Assembly: GCA_005406025.1 (NCBI GenBank)
Contig: BGZK01002088.1
Location: 1-64,000 of the forward strand
DNA length: 64,000 bases
Source of the DNA: Eumeta japonica
Lineage: Eukaryota > Arthropoda > Insecta > Lepidoptera > Psychidae
Reading direction: 5' to 3'
How positions within the stretch are numbered: position 1 is the first letter of the stretch; each line of letters begins with the position of its first letter. Shown in pieces: positions 46,120 to 58,620 of the stretch. Both the position numbers and the translations under genes were made by a program. The notes below the pieces were generated by a model. That model did no database searches. It was not told where the DNA came from and saw only the letters and a program-made list of their open reading frames with translations.

Positions 46120-48260
46120 GGATACAGATTTCAATGTTCTTGTGCATAGAGTAGCAAAAGTTGCTTTTGTTTTTCCTTTACAGTGATCAAACCATGAAAA
46201 TCATGCATAAGTATAACACTTATTTTAACTGTATCATTAACTGCCCTTACAGAAAGAACTTTTCTTTTTGCCTTTAAATAGTAAACATCTTCGTCCCGCG
46301 TAAAAACCGGTCTTTGGAGGAAGTTCTCATCAATTTTTAATCTAGGAAATAAATTTTGACAGACGCTCTTGATAGACGCAAAATCACTTAATAATTTTGC
46401 TGCAACAATAAATAAGGCATTGTTATTATCAGTTCAGTGAAAACAGTATAAAAATAATACTATTATATTATATACCCACTTACCACACAAATAATCAGAC
46501 ATATCTTCTTTCGATGGAATGTATCTCTTCCCACAATCAATTTATAAGTTCGCTACAGTTTTTTCCTTGGTTTTATTATTAAGTTCAGTAATTTATTTTT
46601 ACAAGTACCAAAGATGTTGACTAAACTTGTTCAGAGCAGCTTTGGAGATCAATTTGTTAAATGTTTTACATTCCTTAACCCTCTTTGAAAAGCACTAATC
46701 TTGATTTGGTGCCTTCACCGCCAGATTACATCCAAGCCATAGTTTCTTACATACAACTGTAATGAATAACCAAACGTCTGGAAGTGCTCTACCCTTGGCA
46801 CTAATTTTGAACTGGGATTGCAACAAACATATTATTTAAGACTAAATAGTTCTAGCCATTCATCTTGCTTGATGCATTACTCTAGGTCTGATTTTAATTT
46901 TTTTCTCATTATCTCCTCCTAAAAAAATAATGGATAATTAAATCAGTTCCTGACAATCGTCACGTACAATATTTTTTTGCAATTCTTGATTATGAAATGT
47001 CAACAATTCTTCTATTGTTGTATGACAAAAATGTCGTGTGACGATATCGGTGTACGATTCAATTGTAGCAGGATTCATAGTTTTCCAGTTGTCTCTAAAC
47101 TTTTTGAACATTGGGATATCAGGGTTACTTGTGGATTTTTGCTTCTAACATACATTTTAAAACCTACATTGTAATGGCGGCAAGCAAAGAGTAGTAATTC
47201 CCTGTCTAGTTTTTGTTCCAAAAGTACACCAGCTCTTTTCGATCTCCCTGTATTAGACGCAGTTGTGTCACAGCACATTATTTGTACTTTGTTATCGAGG
47301 TTCCAGTCATAAAGTGCGTTTAACACAGCTTAAGCTTAGTCATAGCCAGAAGAGTTCTCCAGTTTGAGTTGATTCCAGCCAGGAATTGTTCATTTTTTCG
47401 AAATGAAATTAGAATTGCCAGAGGTTCTTCTTTAGAATTTCTCACGTCCATACCAAGTAACAATTTCCTATCCCAGTGAACGGTCACCATTTCAGACATA
47501 TTATTCTGAAAATCAGATTTTATAGATTCCGCTCTATCTTTTCTATTCTGTGTGCGAATGCGTTGAATAGACGATTTTTTTTTATCAGGATATCATTACA
47601 GCTAAGATCTAGTGTTCGTACTATAGCCTAAAGTGTATAAACAGAATCCCTTATATTTAATTGACATCTATTTAAGGCGCAACTAACTTAAACGTCATAA
47701 AGTATTTCCTTCCTCTTTTTATATGAGTAGTAGGTTCAGAACTTACTGCTTGAGAGGTGGATGGCAAGGGTTCCTCAAGGCTTTCATCAGAGCTAATAGG
47801 TTGATCGTGTCCTTGCGCTTGTATAAAATCTGTAGTAAGTGAGGAAGATAAACTCCCATAACACATTTGTTTATGTCTTTTTTCTCTCCTTTTAATTTTC
47901 TCTGTCTTGTCCTTTTTTTTTTCAGCTAATTTTTTGTCTACACTTGCTAAACATTCTCGACGCCCTGGTTTTATTTGTTTTCGTAAAAATATTTTGTCTT
48001 CTTTTATTTTCATCCGTTTCAAAGCATCAGCGTGTGTTATATCTAATAAATTATCTACATTATTTTGAAACTTTTACTCAAAGTGCTTGTAAACATCTTG
48101 TATTTTTTTGGAATCTTTCTAAACTGCCTCCAAGCATAGTGAAGATTCACAAGTTTTTTTACACAGTTAGGTATAGTTCTGGTAGGGATCCTAGCTTTTT
48201 TCCAAAATATAATACACTCTCGAATAACTAGATTTGCGCTTTCACTAATAGTCAACTTAA
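46120..48260 (-). pseudogene. Decayed gene of a multicopy arthropod family, probably transposon-derived
   Basis: Consecutive minus-strand pieces read as one protein of roughly 600-650 residues. They include ARIPTRTIPNCVKKLVNLHYAW, DITHADALKRMKIKEDKIFL, SIQRIRTQNRKDRAESIK, TVHWDRKLLLGMDVRNSKEE, IMCCDTTASNTGRSKRAG, the partly overlapping MHQAR and MARTI blocks, and VKEKQKQLLLLYAQEH. I recall proteins with these blocks in many copies in insects, but I cannot give a reliable family name. The 'HWD' and 'CCDTTASNTG' motifs are compatible with an RNase H-like transposase fold; that is inference. Frameshifts near 48060, 47650, 47340 and elsewhere, and stops, show a dead copy. One intron persists at 46400-46483. 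It sits between 90-bp direct repeats. Confidence 0.7.
46400..46483 (-). other. Probable intron in the 46-48 kb pseudogene
   Basis: On the minus strand, GTAAGTGGG at 46483 and TTATTGTTGCAG ending at 46400 define an 84-bp intron. Protein-like sequence lies on both sides (KEDMSDYLCG before, KLLSDFASIKSVCQNLFPRL after). Confidence 0.6.
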
Positions 48261-48646
48261 CTTCGCGAATATTATAAAATAGTGCTGCAATAACTTAACG
48301 GTTAGAGGGTAACTTTGCACCTGTTATTTGATTATTTATGTTACCAACTATAAAAATACTTTTTTATTGCTTCGTAATTCCACAGCCATCTTTTAAACGT
48401 TAAAACAATACATATTAATCACAAGAATAATGATAAATACCGTGAGTACGCGCCGCTACTTCTGCGCAACTTGTATGGACATGATTCGATATAAGTCGAC
48501 GCGAGTTATTGTAATCCAAATAAGTTAAAAATAATTTCCTAGCGTTTTAGAAGCAAATGAACAAAACTAAGACCTAAGCGTTAGAAAATGAAAATTCTTA
48601 AAAATAAGGGAGACAAATGTACATACATACACAATATACGTATATA

Positions 48647-48732
48647 CTTATATACAGAGATGTCGGTTACATAACGGTAACAGTATCGGGAATTCAATGA
48701 TCTTTTCCCATTTCATAAATGCCCAACATGCC
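48647..48732 (+). repeat. Direct repeat, right copy
   Basis: See the left copy at 45729. The copies are about 2.9 kb apart start to start and enclose the pseudogene. Confidence 0.75.
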
Positions 48733-48899
48733 TAAAGAAGTTTTCAGTTCAGAAATTGTCGGTAGGTATGCCTCAACGGTGAGGCGTTTAAAAAGTTGAT
48801 ACAACAAACACATAGAAAAATACAGTATAATTCTATTATTGGAACGATAAAACAAATAATGGTAGCAGTCGTATACAGCCAATTATACAATTTAATGTA

Positions 48900-49200
48900 T
48901 GTTATAATTTGATGATATCTCTTGCGTGTTTGCTTTCTTGTGCATCACCGACAATAATTGTCGCCCGAGTGTCACCGCAACTCGACTGACTACAGCAATT
49001 AAAGTGTAATTCTGGGCACTGCGCCAGTCTTCGCCGTCCCCGCAAATTGCAAACCTTACACGGAGGATTTAATGTTGGCGAATAGCAACGGACGTTTATT
49101 GAATACAATGCGACGGCAAAGCGTCCGTGAGCTGTGAGCTGCAAAGCGACATTGTACGCGAACGTTTAAAAAAATGCACTCCAAACGTTGAAGGGTGTTT
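48900..49200. promoter_or_regulatory. Complex GC-balanced segment, candidate conserved non-coding element
   Basis: Non-repetitive, CpG-bearing sequence in AT-rich surroundings. The 80-codon minus frame (48902-49144) is Cys- and Arg-rich but matches no domain I know. Two copies of 'tgaagcgctt' lie just beyond (about 49290-49315). Confidence 0.25.
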
Positions 49201-52200
49201 ATTATTATTGAAATTAAATTACGCTCGTGTAAATATGGACATACTCGAAAGGAAAATTGATTACAATTATACTTTCTCTACAGCTCCATTTGAAGCGCTT
49301 TGATTGAAGCGCTTAATGTGAACCTGCGTACATATTAAACGGCCTCAAGCTGAAAGATTTGAAAAGCTGCCACTGGAAACTGACGACCGCACTATAGCGC
49401 ATAGCAGCAAAGCCTTTCATATCAATCTTTTAGTAAAGTTTAATTGCATCTCAAATTTTAGTAGTTTTGTATGAATAAAAGGTGTTCATTCATGTTTACA
49501 TTCACAAATAAAGGAAAACTTTATTCACTATACATATTACTGAATAAAATATATTGTTTATAGTTAATGTTATAAAAAATATAATTATTTAGCGGAGTAA
49601 GATGACGGAATATTAGCATTTGTTTAGGTGTTCGATATCTGTCAATCCTCTAGAATCAATATTCAATTCGTTGGATAGGGATTCGTAGTCGAAAACAGAT
49701 TCGAGGGTCAGCGGTGGGCAGCGTGCTGCATATTGCAGGCAAGCGTCAAATTGTTATTGTTTAGCTTATATAAACAAAATCGATACCTACAACCAAGTTC
49801 ACTTCTATGAGATCTATATATTAAAAAGCTACATGTATTTTTTTCAAGAAATACTTAATTTTTCAATATAAAAATCACGGTAGCAATCAGTGTTTTATAC
49901 CATGATAAATAGTTTAGTATTTTTACACGACACTGAGTGGAAAAGCGGGCTGTGGTGTACGAGGTGATGATTATATGTCCTCTTTGCCTTTTATGTGTTG
50001 TATGAGGGTAAAGGCAATTCTTAGAGTTTTTGAAATAGTTATGGGCGCCACCTAGTATATGCCGGCTGAAAATTGAAGTCAGTGCTAATATCAAAGACAA
50101 GTATCGTAGACAAATTACGGAAAAAAAATATTAGACGTGTATTGTCTATCGTTATGATACAGTCTTGAAAAAAATAAATTAATCTTATTCCTGGTCCATA
50201 AATACTCGGTAGGGTGAAGTTTTCGCATCTGGCACAGGTACGTTATTTACCGCCAGAATCTTCTCTTCAAAATTATTGATATACAGCTAAATCGTAGAAA
50301 TTTAAATTTGAAATTTCACCCTTAATGTTTAAATATTTTAAGTTAAACAATCAATTGCATTAACTTTAGGCAATACAAAAAAGGTGGATAAATGTTTAGA
50401 TGACCCTACAGCCAAAAACACATTGCAAACGTCGCTTAATTTCGTTAAGTATGTTGTAATTTTAGACCTTCAATCGTCGGCCCTCTGAGGCACCGTAGTT
50501 CGTTCCGAATCCATTTTACCGATAAGCGATGCATTTTCGTTACATAGATTTTCGTGAAATTTTTCAATAACTTCGGGGATCTGAATGCCAATTATAATCG
50601 AATAATAGTGATGTGATGGCGCCCCAACTTTTTTAATGTGTGCGGCGTGTTCTACCTAATATAGAAATTACCCAGCTAAGAGGCACCTACTACATAATTA
50701 GTGTAATTGGTTGTAAACCAGTCATCTCTGGCTTAATAGAAATATTCTAGCAATATATGTTCTGTCTGCTCTCAGTCGCCTTCAATCTTTGGGATGAAAA
50801 ATTAAAATTGTTTGTTCATCATGTAATCGTTATTTTCTTAATCTTCTTTTATTTTATTAAAACATGATTTACATTAATACATGCAGTGCCATCTATCATC
50901 ATAATATTACTACCGGTCATTATGGTTTTTGATAATTATATAAAAAATTTTTTTAATAAAGTAATACATATGACATATTTAATACAACTTGAAACAGAAA
51001 ATAACAAAATATTGAATATTAATACTTTATAGAGACGGATACTGATTATTAACATTGCAAAAGCAATTAGAATTCACGTCACTTTGATGAAAAACTAATT
51101 AACCTTAAGCGTCATTTCTTGATTACAAAATTTAAACCTAATTAAAATAGATTTATCTGGAATATATAAAATATATATTTATATACGAGGAAATACGAAT
51201 ATTCAAAATTTAACGTTGCAACAATTCAAGTCAACAATCACCTTTTTTGGACCTAGACATAATTTTCTTTTAGTAAATGGTAATTTATTAATCACTTTTA
51301 ATCCGCTTTAAATTTACATAAACTTTTGAATTGACTTTGCCAATTTCATATTTTCTATTGTGTCCAAATACCAAGCTCATCTCATTTCGTATCACTAATA
51401 ACAAATGTTATTTAAACATGGATGGTTGATATCAACAACCCTTTACGAGTCTGTGGGTTGCATTACCCGCTGTCGCATAAAGTCGACATGCGCCATTAAG
51501 AACTTTAATTTCTTTCTGTGCCTTCTCTTTTTTTGAGCAGAAACTCAGAACTGAAGCCAGAACAGCGATCGCTTTGACGATATAGTTTTATTCAATATGC
51601 AGGAATGTATTTTTTTCAATATAAATTTACCTAACGCAGGCTTCCTATCTGCATTGAGGAGTGGCGTGATTAAATGTCCATGTTTTTTTACGAATCATAT
51701 TAAATATATCGGTAGTAATTTAAGATTTTTTTATACAGTAGAATAAATTTTTACAAATATTTTTTTATTTAAATGTCACGTCTTCGTATGTAGTTCTCCT
51801 AAAGGTAGACACAGTTTTAGATATCACGCTAAGTAATGTTAATATCACTTCGTACGACTCGGGCTCGACGTTCTTTCTTGTATTTTTATAACAGTTGTGT
51901 CTTTGCGGTTGCAAGTGTCGACAGAAGTAATTCCTCACTTCAGGTTGCATTATGATCCGATCTGCCGAGCGTAACTTTTGACAATGGCAGTCGGCTTAGT
52001 TGCCGTAAGCCACCTTTTATTCATGTAGAAGTTTAAGAGGCTTTTCCACCATTTCCTTTTCAATTGATTTTTGACAAATAAGTCGCTTTTAAAAGTAATT
52101 TAGCGTTCCACATCTTCCTTTTAACGGGTTTTAGCTCGAACAATCGTTAAAAAGAATACGTGAAATACAAAATTAATTATAAATGTGACTTTTAGGTTCT

Positions 52201-52335
52201 AAATATTTTTAGTTGTTTTGGTTTGCAGATGTTAAATAAAATATGTTATACCATTTTTAAATTCGACTTTAACAATAGTAACAGTGACATTCTTTCTGTC
52301 AGATACTACTCCGATAGCACCATATTCATAATTTA
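49201..52335. other. AT-rich DNA, no gene recognised
   Basis: Three kilobases without a supported gene or transposon. The frames at 49855-50100 and 51765-51950 have no recognised features. A mid-GC patch lies near 51450-51570. Confidence 0.5.
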
Positions 52336-52337
52336 TT

Positions 52338-52960
52338 AGCTTTCGTCCGCTACTCAGTCCGCGTAGACAATGAATTCTTTCATCTTATATATCAATCGAT
52401 TACGATAATCAATCACGAATCTGATCGCTATTCCGTTTTTGATTCTGATCCCGGTCCTATGCTCGATGTCAATTTGTATGATTCTCGATTCCGAATCCAG
52501 TTTCGATTTAAGCAGGTTCCAATTCTGATTCCGCTTTCGATCCCAGTTCCGCTCTCAATTTTGATATATTCATATTTTGAGTCCGGTCAGGATCTTAATT
52601 TTAATTTTGACTCGACGGTCGATTACAATCTTGCTGCCTTTCTCGATTTCCAACCCTCCCAGTTTCGGCTGTTGATTCTGTTCTTCGTCCCGTTTGTAAT
52701 TTCGATTGCGTTATCGATCACTACACCATTTCGGAGAAAGTCGAGACGAATCCTATTTTCGAATCAAAGTAAAGTTTGTGCTGTATTACTCGGATATAGT
52801 GTTGCTTTCTAAGAGTAAAATATTTTTTTAAATCTGTAAGAACACAAATGCACATGAAGCCGAAGCAAAATGTTAATAGTCTATTTAATTCAACTAATTT
52901 CTTAGTAATGAAATAATTCTTGGCATTGGTTTAGTAGTTTGGTTTAATAGTCTAAATACG
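52338..52960 (-). mobile_element. Helitron-like repeat with a GATTCCGATT-type tract
   Basis: Read on the minus strand its end is 'CTACGCGGACTGAGTAGCGG' then 'ACGAAAGCTAA', a decayed form of the Helitron end seen at 13.7 kb. The adjoining 'caatgaattctttcatctta' matches the 15-kb Helitron. The plus ORF at 52459-52812 is produced by the 'ttccgattttgatcc' tract and is not a gene. The other end is uncertain. Confidence 0.5.
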
Positions 52961-53354
52961 CAGACAACGTCAGATACGAAGGTTAGTTACCTTTTCCTGA
53001 AATCTTTCCGTTCACAAGTACAATATATTATCAGTTTGATAGTAATTGTAAGAATGGTTAAAGCACGCAAAAAAAAAACGCACTCATCTTTATGTCTTAC
53101 ATAGCTCCATTATTCCACCTAATTGTGAAAGACGCACCTCAACACCTCGTTCCATAAAAGTTTCATACAAAATTGAAACCCCTTTAACTTCATGAAAAAA
53201 ATTAGGTTTACATACACACACATGCAACTACGTGATAAAAAATGAATATGGATATTAAAAGAATTTAAAAAATAATGTTTGGTTTTTTATGGTTATCGCA
53301 CGAGGTATTGCATAAGGTCCATCATTTTTCTAATTACATAATTACAGTTTCGGA

Positions 53355-53830
53355 CTGTAGGTTAGTTTTATTTACTATTTATCAAACCGTTCTTAAGTTA
53401 TAAAAAAAAACATGTATATACAGACAGACAAACAGTAGCCTATGATTTACATAAACACATGTATTTATTGTATACCAATTTTCATTAATATCGGTGAAAT
53501 CGTGTTAAGTGATAAAACAAGACGCAGACAGACAAACAGACAGACAAATAGATAGAAAAACTAACCTATTATTTATGCAATCACATGTTCTTCGTATATA
53601 GCAATTTCCGTCACGATCGGTAAAACCGTTCTTGTTATAAAAAGACCTACAGACAGTCAAACAGACAGACGGACAAACAGGCAGACGGACTAACAGACGG
53701 ACAGACAGCTTATTATTTGCGTAAACACATGTTTTTACTTTATAACAATTTTGATGATGATCGGTCAAGCTATTCTTAAGTTATAAAAATACATCAGGTA
53801 GATAAGCAGTCAGATAAACATACAATGAAT
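53355..53830 (-). repeat. Minisatellite, inverted relative to the 23-kb array
   Basis: Four units of about 115-135 bp, each with 'ttaagttataaaaa', 'cagacagacaaacagacaga', 'tattatttgcgtaaacacatg' and 'caattttcatnannatcggt'. The units match the reverse complement of those at 23.04-23.61 kb. Confidence 0.85.
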
Positions 53831-55195
53831 TAAAAAAAAAAGTATAATTGAGATCAATTAGTTATGAAACCAATATTTATCACGAAATTTTACAAAAAAA
53901 TTGAATGGATAGACAGACATTACAGATTTATATAGTAGTGCACTAATAGTAGTTTAGTAATACAGATTAAAATTACTGCTTACATAAAAATGCAATTGGT
54001 TTATAAGTTTGAGCATCACATGCGTTGTTTTGTTCTGTAACTGACAGGCAGTAGCTCGCACCTATAAAATTAAAATAAAAAACAAAGTTTTGAAGTTGTT
54101 TTAGCGAGAATTAGTAATTATGGCACTATTACGATATAACATGCAATTCAATGTTCAATTGCTTTCACCGACCGTAAATAATTAACTGCAAAATTGTTTA
54201 CTGCGACAGAATTCATTTGATTCTCATTTTCAATATCTTTTCTAAAATTGTTAATAATATCCTTTTCCTTTTTTTTGTTGTACATCTTTCTTATGATGCA
54301 TAAAACCTTGTTTCTGAGAAGTACTTGAGCATTTTTTATCTCCAGGTAAGCAAAATGGCGGCATAGAAAAAATTGAATGAAAAAAAACTGTTGTGTCCTA
54401 TTTGAGCGCGGGCATGAGACTAGCAGTAGACGTTTTCCATATTCCTTTCGCGAAATCTTTGTAACGGCTACAATTTACTAAGTTAACGAGTAATTAGGAA
54501 TGAAGCTATAAACGTATTTCAGCTATATATAGATACAATGCCGTCTTTTCAGACTAGTTTGATGTACGAATAGAAAGCTGAAAATAGCTATAAATATATT
54601 TTAAGTTCAAAATGCTACAAATGATAACGTTACGTATTAGGATCTTCAATGAAACAGGTGGTAGCGATATGAAATACATTTATTTACTTTTCAGTTCAGA
54701 TATACCCAACCAATACTCATGTGGCCATTACAGAACGGGTTATACCAGATTCTTTCCTTTTATTACAATCAGGGTCCACACTCTTTTTTTTTAGACACAC
54801 TCTTTTGTGTCTTTCTACTTTTTTGTTTGTTTGGCGAATTGAATAACATCTTAGTATTAGAAATTTACAACTACAACTAACATTGGCGCAACCAACATGG
54901 AAACCGGACGCCTCCTCTTACAATACCATAAGGTGAAAAAAATAAACGAAATTTCAATTTCATAAAGAGCCATTGTTTTCGGACGAGTTCACGTAAACAT
55001 TTATTTACTCTCTTTTTATAGGTGTCGGGAAGTTGGTTAAAATAAAACTTTTGCTTTCATTTTTATTCATTAATAGATTTTTTTTACGAAAATACCTTGG
55101 AAAATTTTATGTATATAAAGACAAAATGGACATGAGCCTTTATTTTGCAAACATTAGTCTATTTATTTTTTTCGATATATCTATCTTTATGAATA
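53831..55195. other. No gene recognised; possible LTR/primer-site remnant near 54890
   Basis: At about 54870-54905 'caactacaactaaca' is followed by 'ttggcgcaaccaacatgg'. That resembles the junction of a Gypsy-type LTR with a TGGCGC primer-binding site. No LTR partner or polymerase gene was found, so this is only a suggestion. Confidence 0.35.
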
Positions 55196-55199
55196 AAGA

Positions 55200-55740
55200 C
55201 TGGCCAAGAGCATGTCGGACCATGCTCATTATAAGGTTCGAAAGCCATTATTACAAAGAAATGCACTAGAGATGAAAAAAGTACGTTGGTACATTTTTTT
55301 CAGGTTTCCGCACAGAATAAACACGTTATAAACACTTTAGTCTCCTATAACTAGAAAAATGAGTAGGTATGTCGACTATTACTATTAAACCAGTGTAAAC
55401 TAACGTGTATCAGCAAAAGATCGTATCTTCATGGCACTTACATCCTTTTGTTGAGAAACGCAGTTTTTCGGCAATAACTCAAAAACAGTGTATCCGATCA
55501 TGTTCAAAATAATTTACGCTGAAAGTTAACTTATTAAGCCTTACTTTTGTTACTTTTATCATATTTTTTGGACATGTAGCTTAGAAAAAAAATGGGGGTG
55601 GGGAGATATAATTTCTGCTACTTTCGCAGAAATTATTTCCAAAAATATTTAATTAACTAAAAAGCATGCTTAGAAAACTAGAAGCTTTTTTAAAAACTGA
55701 TAAAATATGTACCACAAGTTGATATTTTCTAAAAAATTTT
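55200..55740 (+). repeat. Second copy of the 28-kb repeat, cut off by the BEL/Pao LTR
   Basis: 'gcatgtcggaccatgctcat' to 'ccacaagttgatattttcta' follows the 28-kb copy in order and orientation. Matching stops at 55740, exactly where the LTR begins; the rest of the repeat is not found beyond the retrotransposon. Confidence 0.75.
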
Positions 55741-56424
55741 TCTAACGGCGATTTCAGCACGTCCGCGTAAGCCCGCTCTTCGGATTTTCTTAACGGTCGC
55801 CTCGGAGTACGGATTTTGGCGGTGTGTGGGCAAAATGATGGACAGCGTTTTGATGTTCAAACCAGTTTATTGCAGCACGAGCTCCACAAATGGCGGCCGG
55901 AGTACAACTCCAAGGGATGTACCAATTCCGCTGCAATTTATGAACTGCATACATTATAATAGAGAAAGCGTGGCCATAAACTTCTGAATATTTTACGTAT
56001 GACCGCCTCATGCGCTCGATATAAAAACTCGCGGCCCGGTATAGACTGCTGCGGTTCTCGACCTCTCATTGGTCCTCCCCGTCAAGGCACAATTTTATAT
56101 ACAACTCATATGCTCATCACACTAATTTCGTAATTAAATACGACAAAACAAAAACAAGACAAGACAAGAAATATTTCACTAAAAACGCAATAAATATACT
56201 CAAATAGGCAAAATAGATAAATATAACACAAATAACAATTTCTGACAATTAATCCCTACCCGGGTAATAATAAAAGAAGTATTTAAATTATTTAATTAAA
56301 ATACACAAAAAAAATATAATTGAACAAAAAAAAGGAATCCTTAACGTAAGTCCGTTTTTATAAATCAAAATAATACATTTATTTACACATTGTTCAATTT
56401 AAAACTAAAAGCGCGTCCGTAACG
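55741..56424 (-). repeat. 3' LTR of a BEL/Pao retrotransposon, with polypurine tract beside it
   Basis: On the minus strand the LTR begins CGTTACGGACGCGC at 56424, directly after the purine run GGAAGGGGAGAA (56425-56436), the expected site for plus-strand priming. It ends ...CGCCGTTAGA at 55741. It aligns with the other LTR at 59627-60158 at both ends and in the middle ('ttacccgggtag', 'gtcgtatttaattac', 'ggtcgagaaccgcag'). It carries about 140 extra bases near its 3' end compared with that copy. Terminal TG..CA has decayed to CG..GA. Confidence 0.75.
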
Positions 56425-56470
56425 TTCTCCCCTTCCGTGCGCAGCACTAGACCTCAGGACTTCTGCATCA

Positions 56471-56964
56471 TTAGGATTTATAGGTAATTTTTCTTAGTTT
56501 CGATCGCAACGATGTGATACAATATTTTTGTCTAATTTCGTTTATCACGGAATTGTGGTTTTCGTGATTAAACTTTTCATGATAGTGTTTTATAATTAAT
56601 TATGCAATCGAATTATCGCCACTAAGCACAGCGGGGCGATTCAACGTAAACGACACATTCTTAGTGGCCTTTATCATTCCTTTTAGATGGAGAACGCCGT
56701 TTTCATTAATTTCCATAGCCAAATTTCATAAACGGCTTCTTCGTGTAACCGCTTTGCCTTCTCGGATGAGTGTCGTTTCCTTTTCAAAACATTTTCCGCC
56801 TCGAGCAAAAGTAACGTTTCAGCCTTTTGAATATAATTGAGGTTCAAATTTAAAAGGTGTCGATTGTTTTCATCGCATTTTTGAGCTGGCGTATGCGTTT
56901 TTGTTTTCGTACGCTTCCACTTTGGATCGAGACCCATTTTAGTAGCCGTTCTCTTTTGTTTCAA
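56471..56964 (-). pseudogene. BEL/Pao integrase N-terminal region, degraded
   Basis: One frame carries a linker with YIQKAETLLLLEAENVLKRK (about 56780-56840). Another reads ENGVLHLKGMIKATKNVSF, and the HHCC-type integrase zinc-binding region continues with LIIKHYHEKFNHENHNSV. Its two His are visible. The frame stops at 56471 just before the expected Cys-x2-Cys, so the zinc site is incomplete, and the DDE core is absent. Confidence 0.75.
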
Positions 56965-57195
56965 TGCTTATGGTTTGACCTGAAACAAATCAATCACTTG
57001 CAACACTCTAGCTGTACTGCGGATTAATCGAGTCCAAATCGAGAACCGATTCACATTTGCTACGACTTGTGAGACTTCTTCACAGACCAGTGTTAACGTC
57101 GTACATGACCTTCCCTCTCCCGTCGGTTGTTCATTTTCAATAATTTATTGTGGCCATTCATCTTCATTTTTGCGCAGGAAATCGGGGTCGCAGAA

Positions 57196-57486
57196 CTACT
57201 GGTGTGTTTCTACAAAGTCGATAAGCGGGCCACGTGTTGCGTCATCGACAACGTTCAACTTCGTGGGCACCCACTTCCAACATTTCACCGTCGTGTGTTC
57301 TTCCCATTCGGCCAGGCGATGATCAACAAATGGTTTGAACAATCGTGGATCGGGGCGGATCCAAGATAATACTGTTCGAGAATCGGTCCAAAATATTTTT
57401 TGGGTCAATTTCGTTCGATTTTTGTTCAATTCAATTTCATTCAGAATCGATAAAGTCAGTCGAGCACCCATCAGCGCCGCTTGCAA
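57196..57486 (-). pseudogene. BEL/Pao RNase H-like domain fragment
   Basis: Ninety-six open codons include QAALMGARLTLSILNE, FWTDSRTVLSWIRPDPRLFK and WKWVPTKLNVVDDATRG. These are the closing motifs of the BEL/Pao RNase H domain, with the catalytic-type Asp in TDS and in DDATR. The upstream half lies out of frame in 57490-57700. In an active element this domain would remove the RNA template after reverse transcription. Confidence 0.85.
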
Positions 57487-57899
57487 TTCGAGCCGAGAGA
57501 TTGATATAATTTTTCAGGGAGCGACGCGAGCTTTTCCTACTATAAGTGAAACAGCAGTTTCATATTCATTTAATTTTGCGGCCACGACATAGGACCTTTC
57601 CGATGAACACGTGTATCTCCCCCTCGATGTAGCCGGGTGATATACATCGAGGTATTTTTATCGATGTCAATTTCATAATTTTTTTCACCCATTTTAACTA
57701 CTTTCTATGTTCATTGACTTTCACTTGTTCGTCTCAGTCGACCCCGGATCTCCATATATCTTGGAGCATACTTTTACCCGTGATCAGGATGGGCGAGGCT
57801 CACCCGAACGGATTGAAAACGGACATTACCCCACTCATGGCTTGCACTTCATTATTACACTTCAATAGACGCGTTCTGTAGGCAGAGGATGAAACCCAG

Positions 57900-58620
57900 G
57901 GTGTCATTTTTTGATGTCCTAGTTTAGGCCAAGGGTTTTTTCAATATTCGTATCTCCCCCGAGCTGCACATTATCATCATTTCGTGTGTCGAACATCTCA
58001 TTCAAGACTTCAATTTTGTTACTAGCCCAACCATGTAACTCGAAGGCCGCTTTTCGATGAACCTCGTAAATTTGTTTCGAAACACGCCTGACCTCATCAA
58101 TACTTCAAACTTTTCAATAAATCATCAACATAATGATCTAATCATATAGCTTTACACGTCTCGGGTACTCATGTTCCGAAGCGATGCGATTTTTCATATA
58201 GATCGCTGTACAAGGTGCTAAGGCGGCACCGAAAATAAATGACGTCAATCGATATTATTGTGGATTTTCATTACAATTATTTTGCCATAGAAATCGCAAG
58301 CTGTCGCGATCCTCCTTTTTAATTTTCACCCGCAGGAACATTTCTTTGATGTCGGCCGACACCCGTAACGTGTCCTTGTCTGAATCGAACGAACACACCC
58401 AAAAGTGACTGTATCAAATCGGAACGCGTGAGTAACGCGTCGTTTAAGCATCTTCCATTTGTGCGGGCGGCTGCGTCAAAGACAAGGCGAACTTTCTTTT
58501 TCTGAGGATGTGTGACGGCGAAATGAGGCAAGTGCCACAAGTGTTCAGATATGGATTTTATCGGTGATGGCTCTGCTTACCCATTTTTAGCAGATTATTA
58601 ATCTGTTCACAATATTCGTT
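57900..58620 (-). pseudogene. BEL/Pao reverse transcriptase, frameshifted
   Basis: The finger region reads LWHLPHFAVTHPQKK and VRLVFDAAARTNGRCLNDAL at 58430-58545, then QSLLGVFVRFRQ before a frame change. The catalytic YVDD is kept at 58121-58132 within DHYVDDLLKSL. Thumb-like sequence follows to about 57900 with further frame changes. The domain order and motifs are specific to the BEL/Pao group. Confidence 0.87.

Noticed and set aside
48902..49144. 80-codon Cys-rich minus ORF as a small secreted protein
   Set aside because: No signal peptide, no regular cysteine spacing, and the region is better explained as GC-balanced non-coding sequence.
52459..52812. 117-codon plus-strand ORF
   Set aside because: Generated by the degenerate TTCCGATTTCGAT tract of a Helitron-like repeat; the hydrophobic, Asp/Phe-rich translation is a product of that tract.
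57127..57592. Plus-strand ORFs of 80 and 85 codons
   Set aside because: They are antisense shadows of the BEL/Pao RNase H fragment, which carries recognisable motifs on the minus strand.
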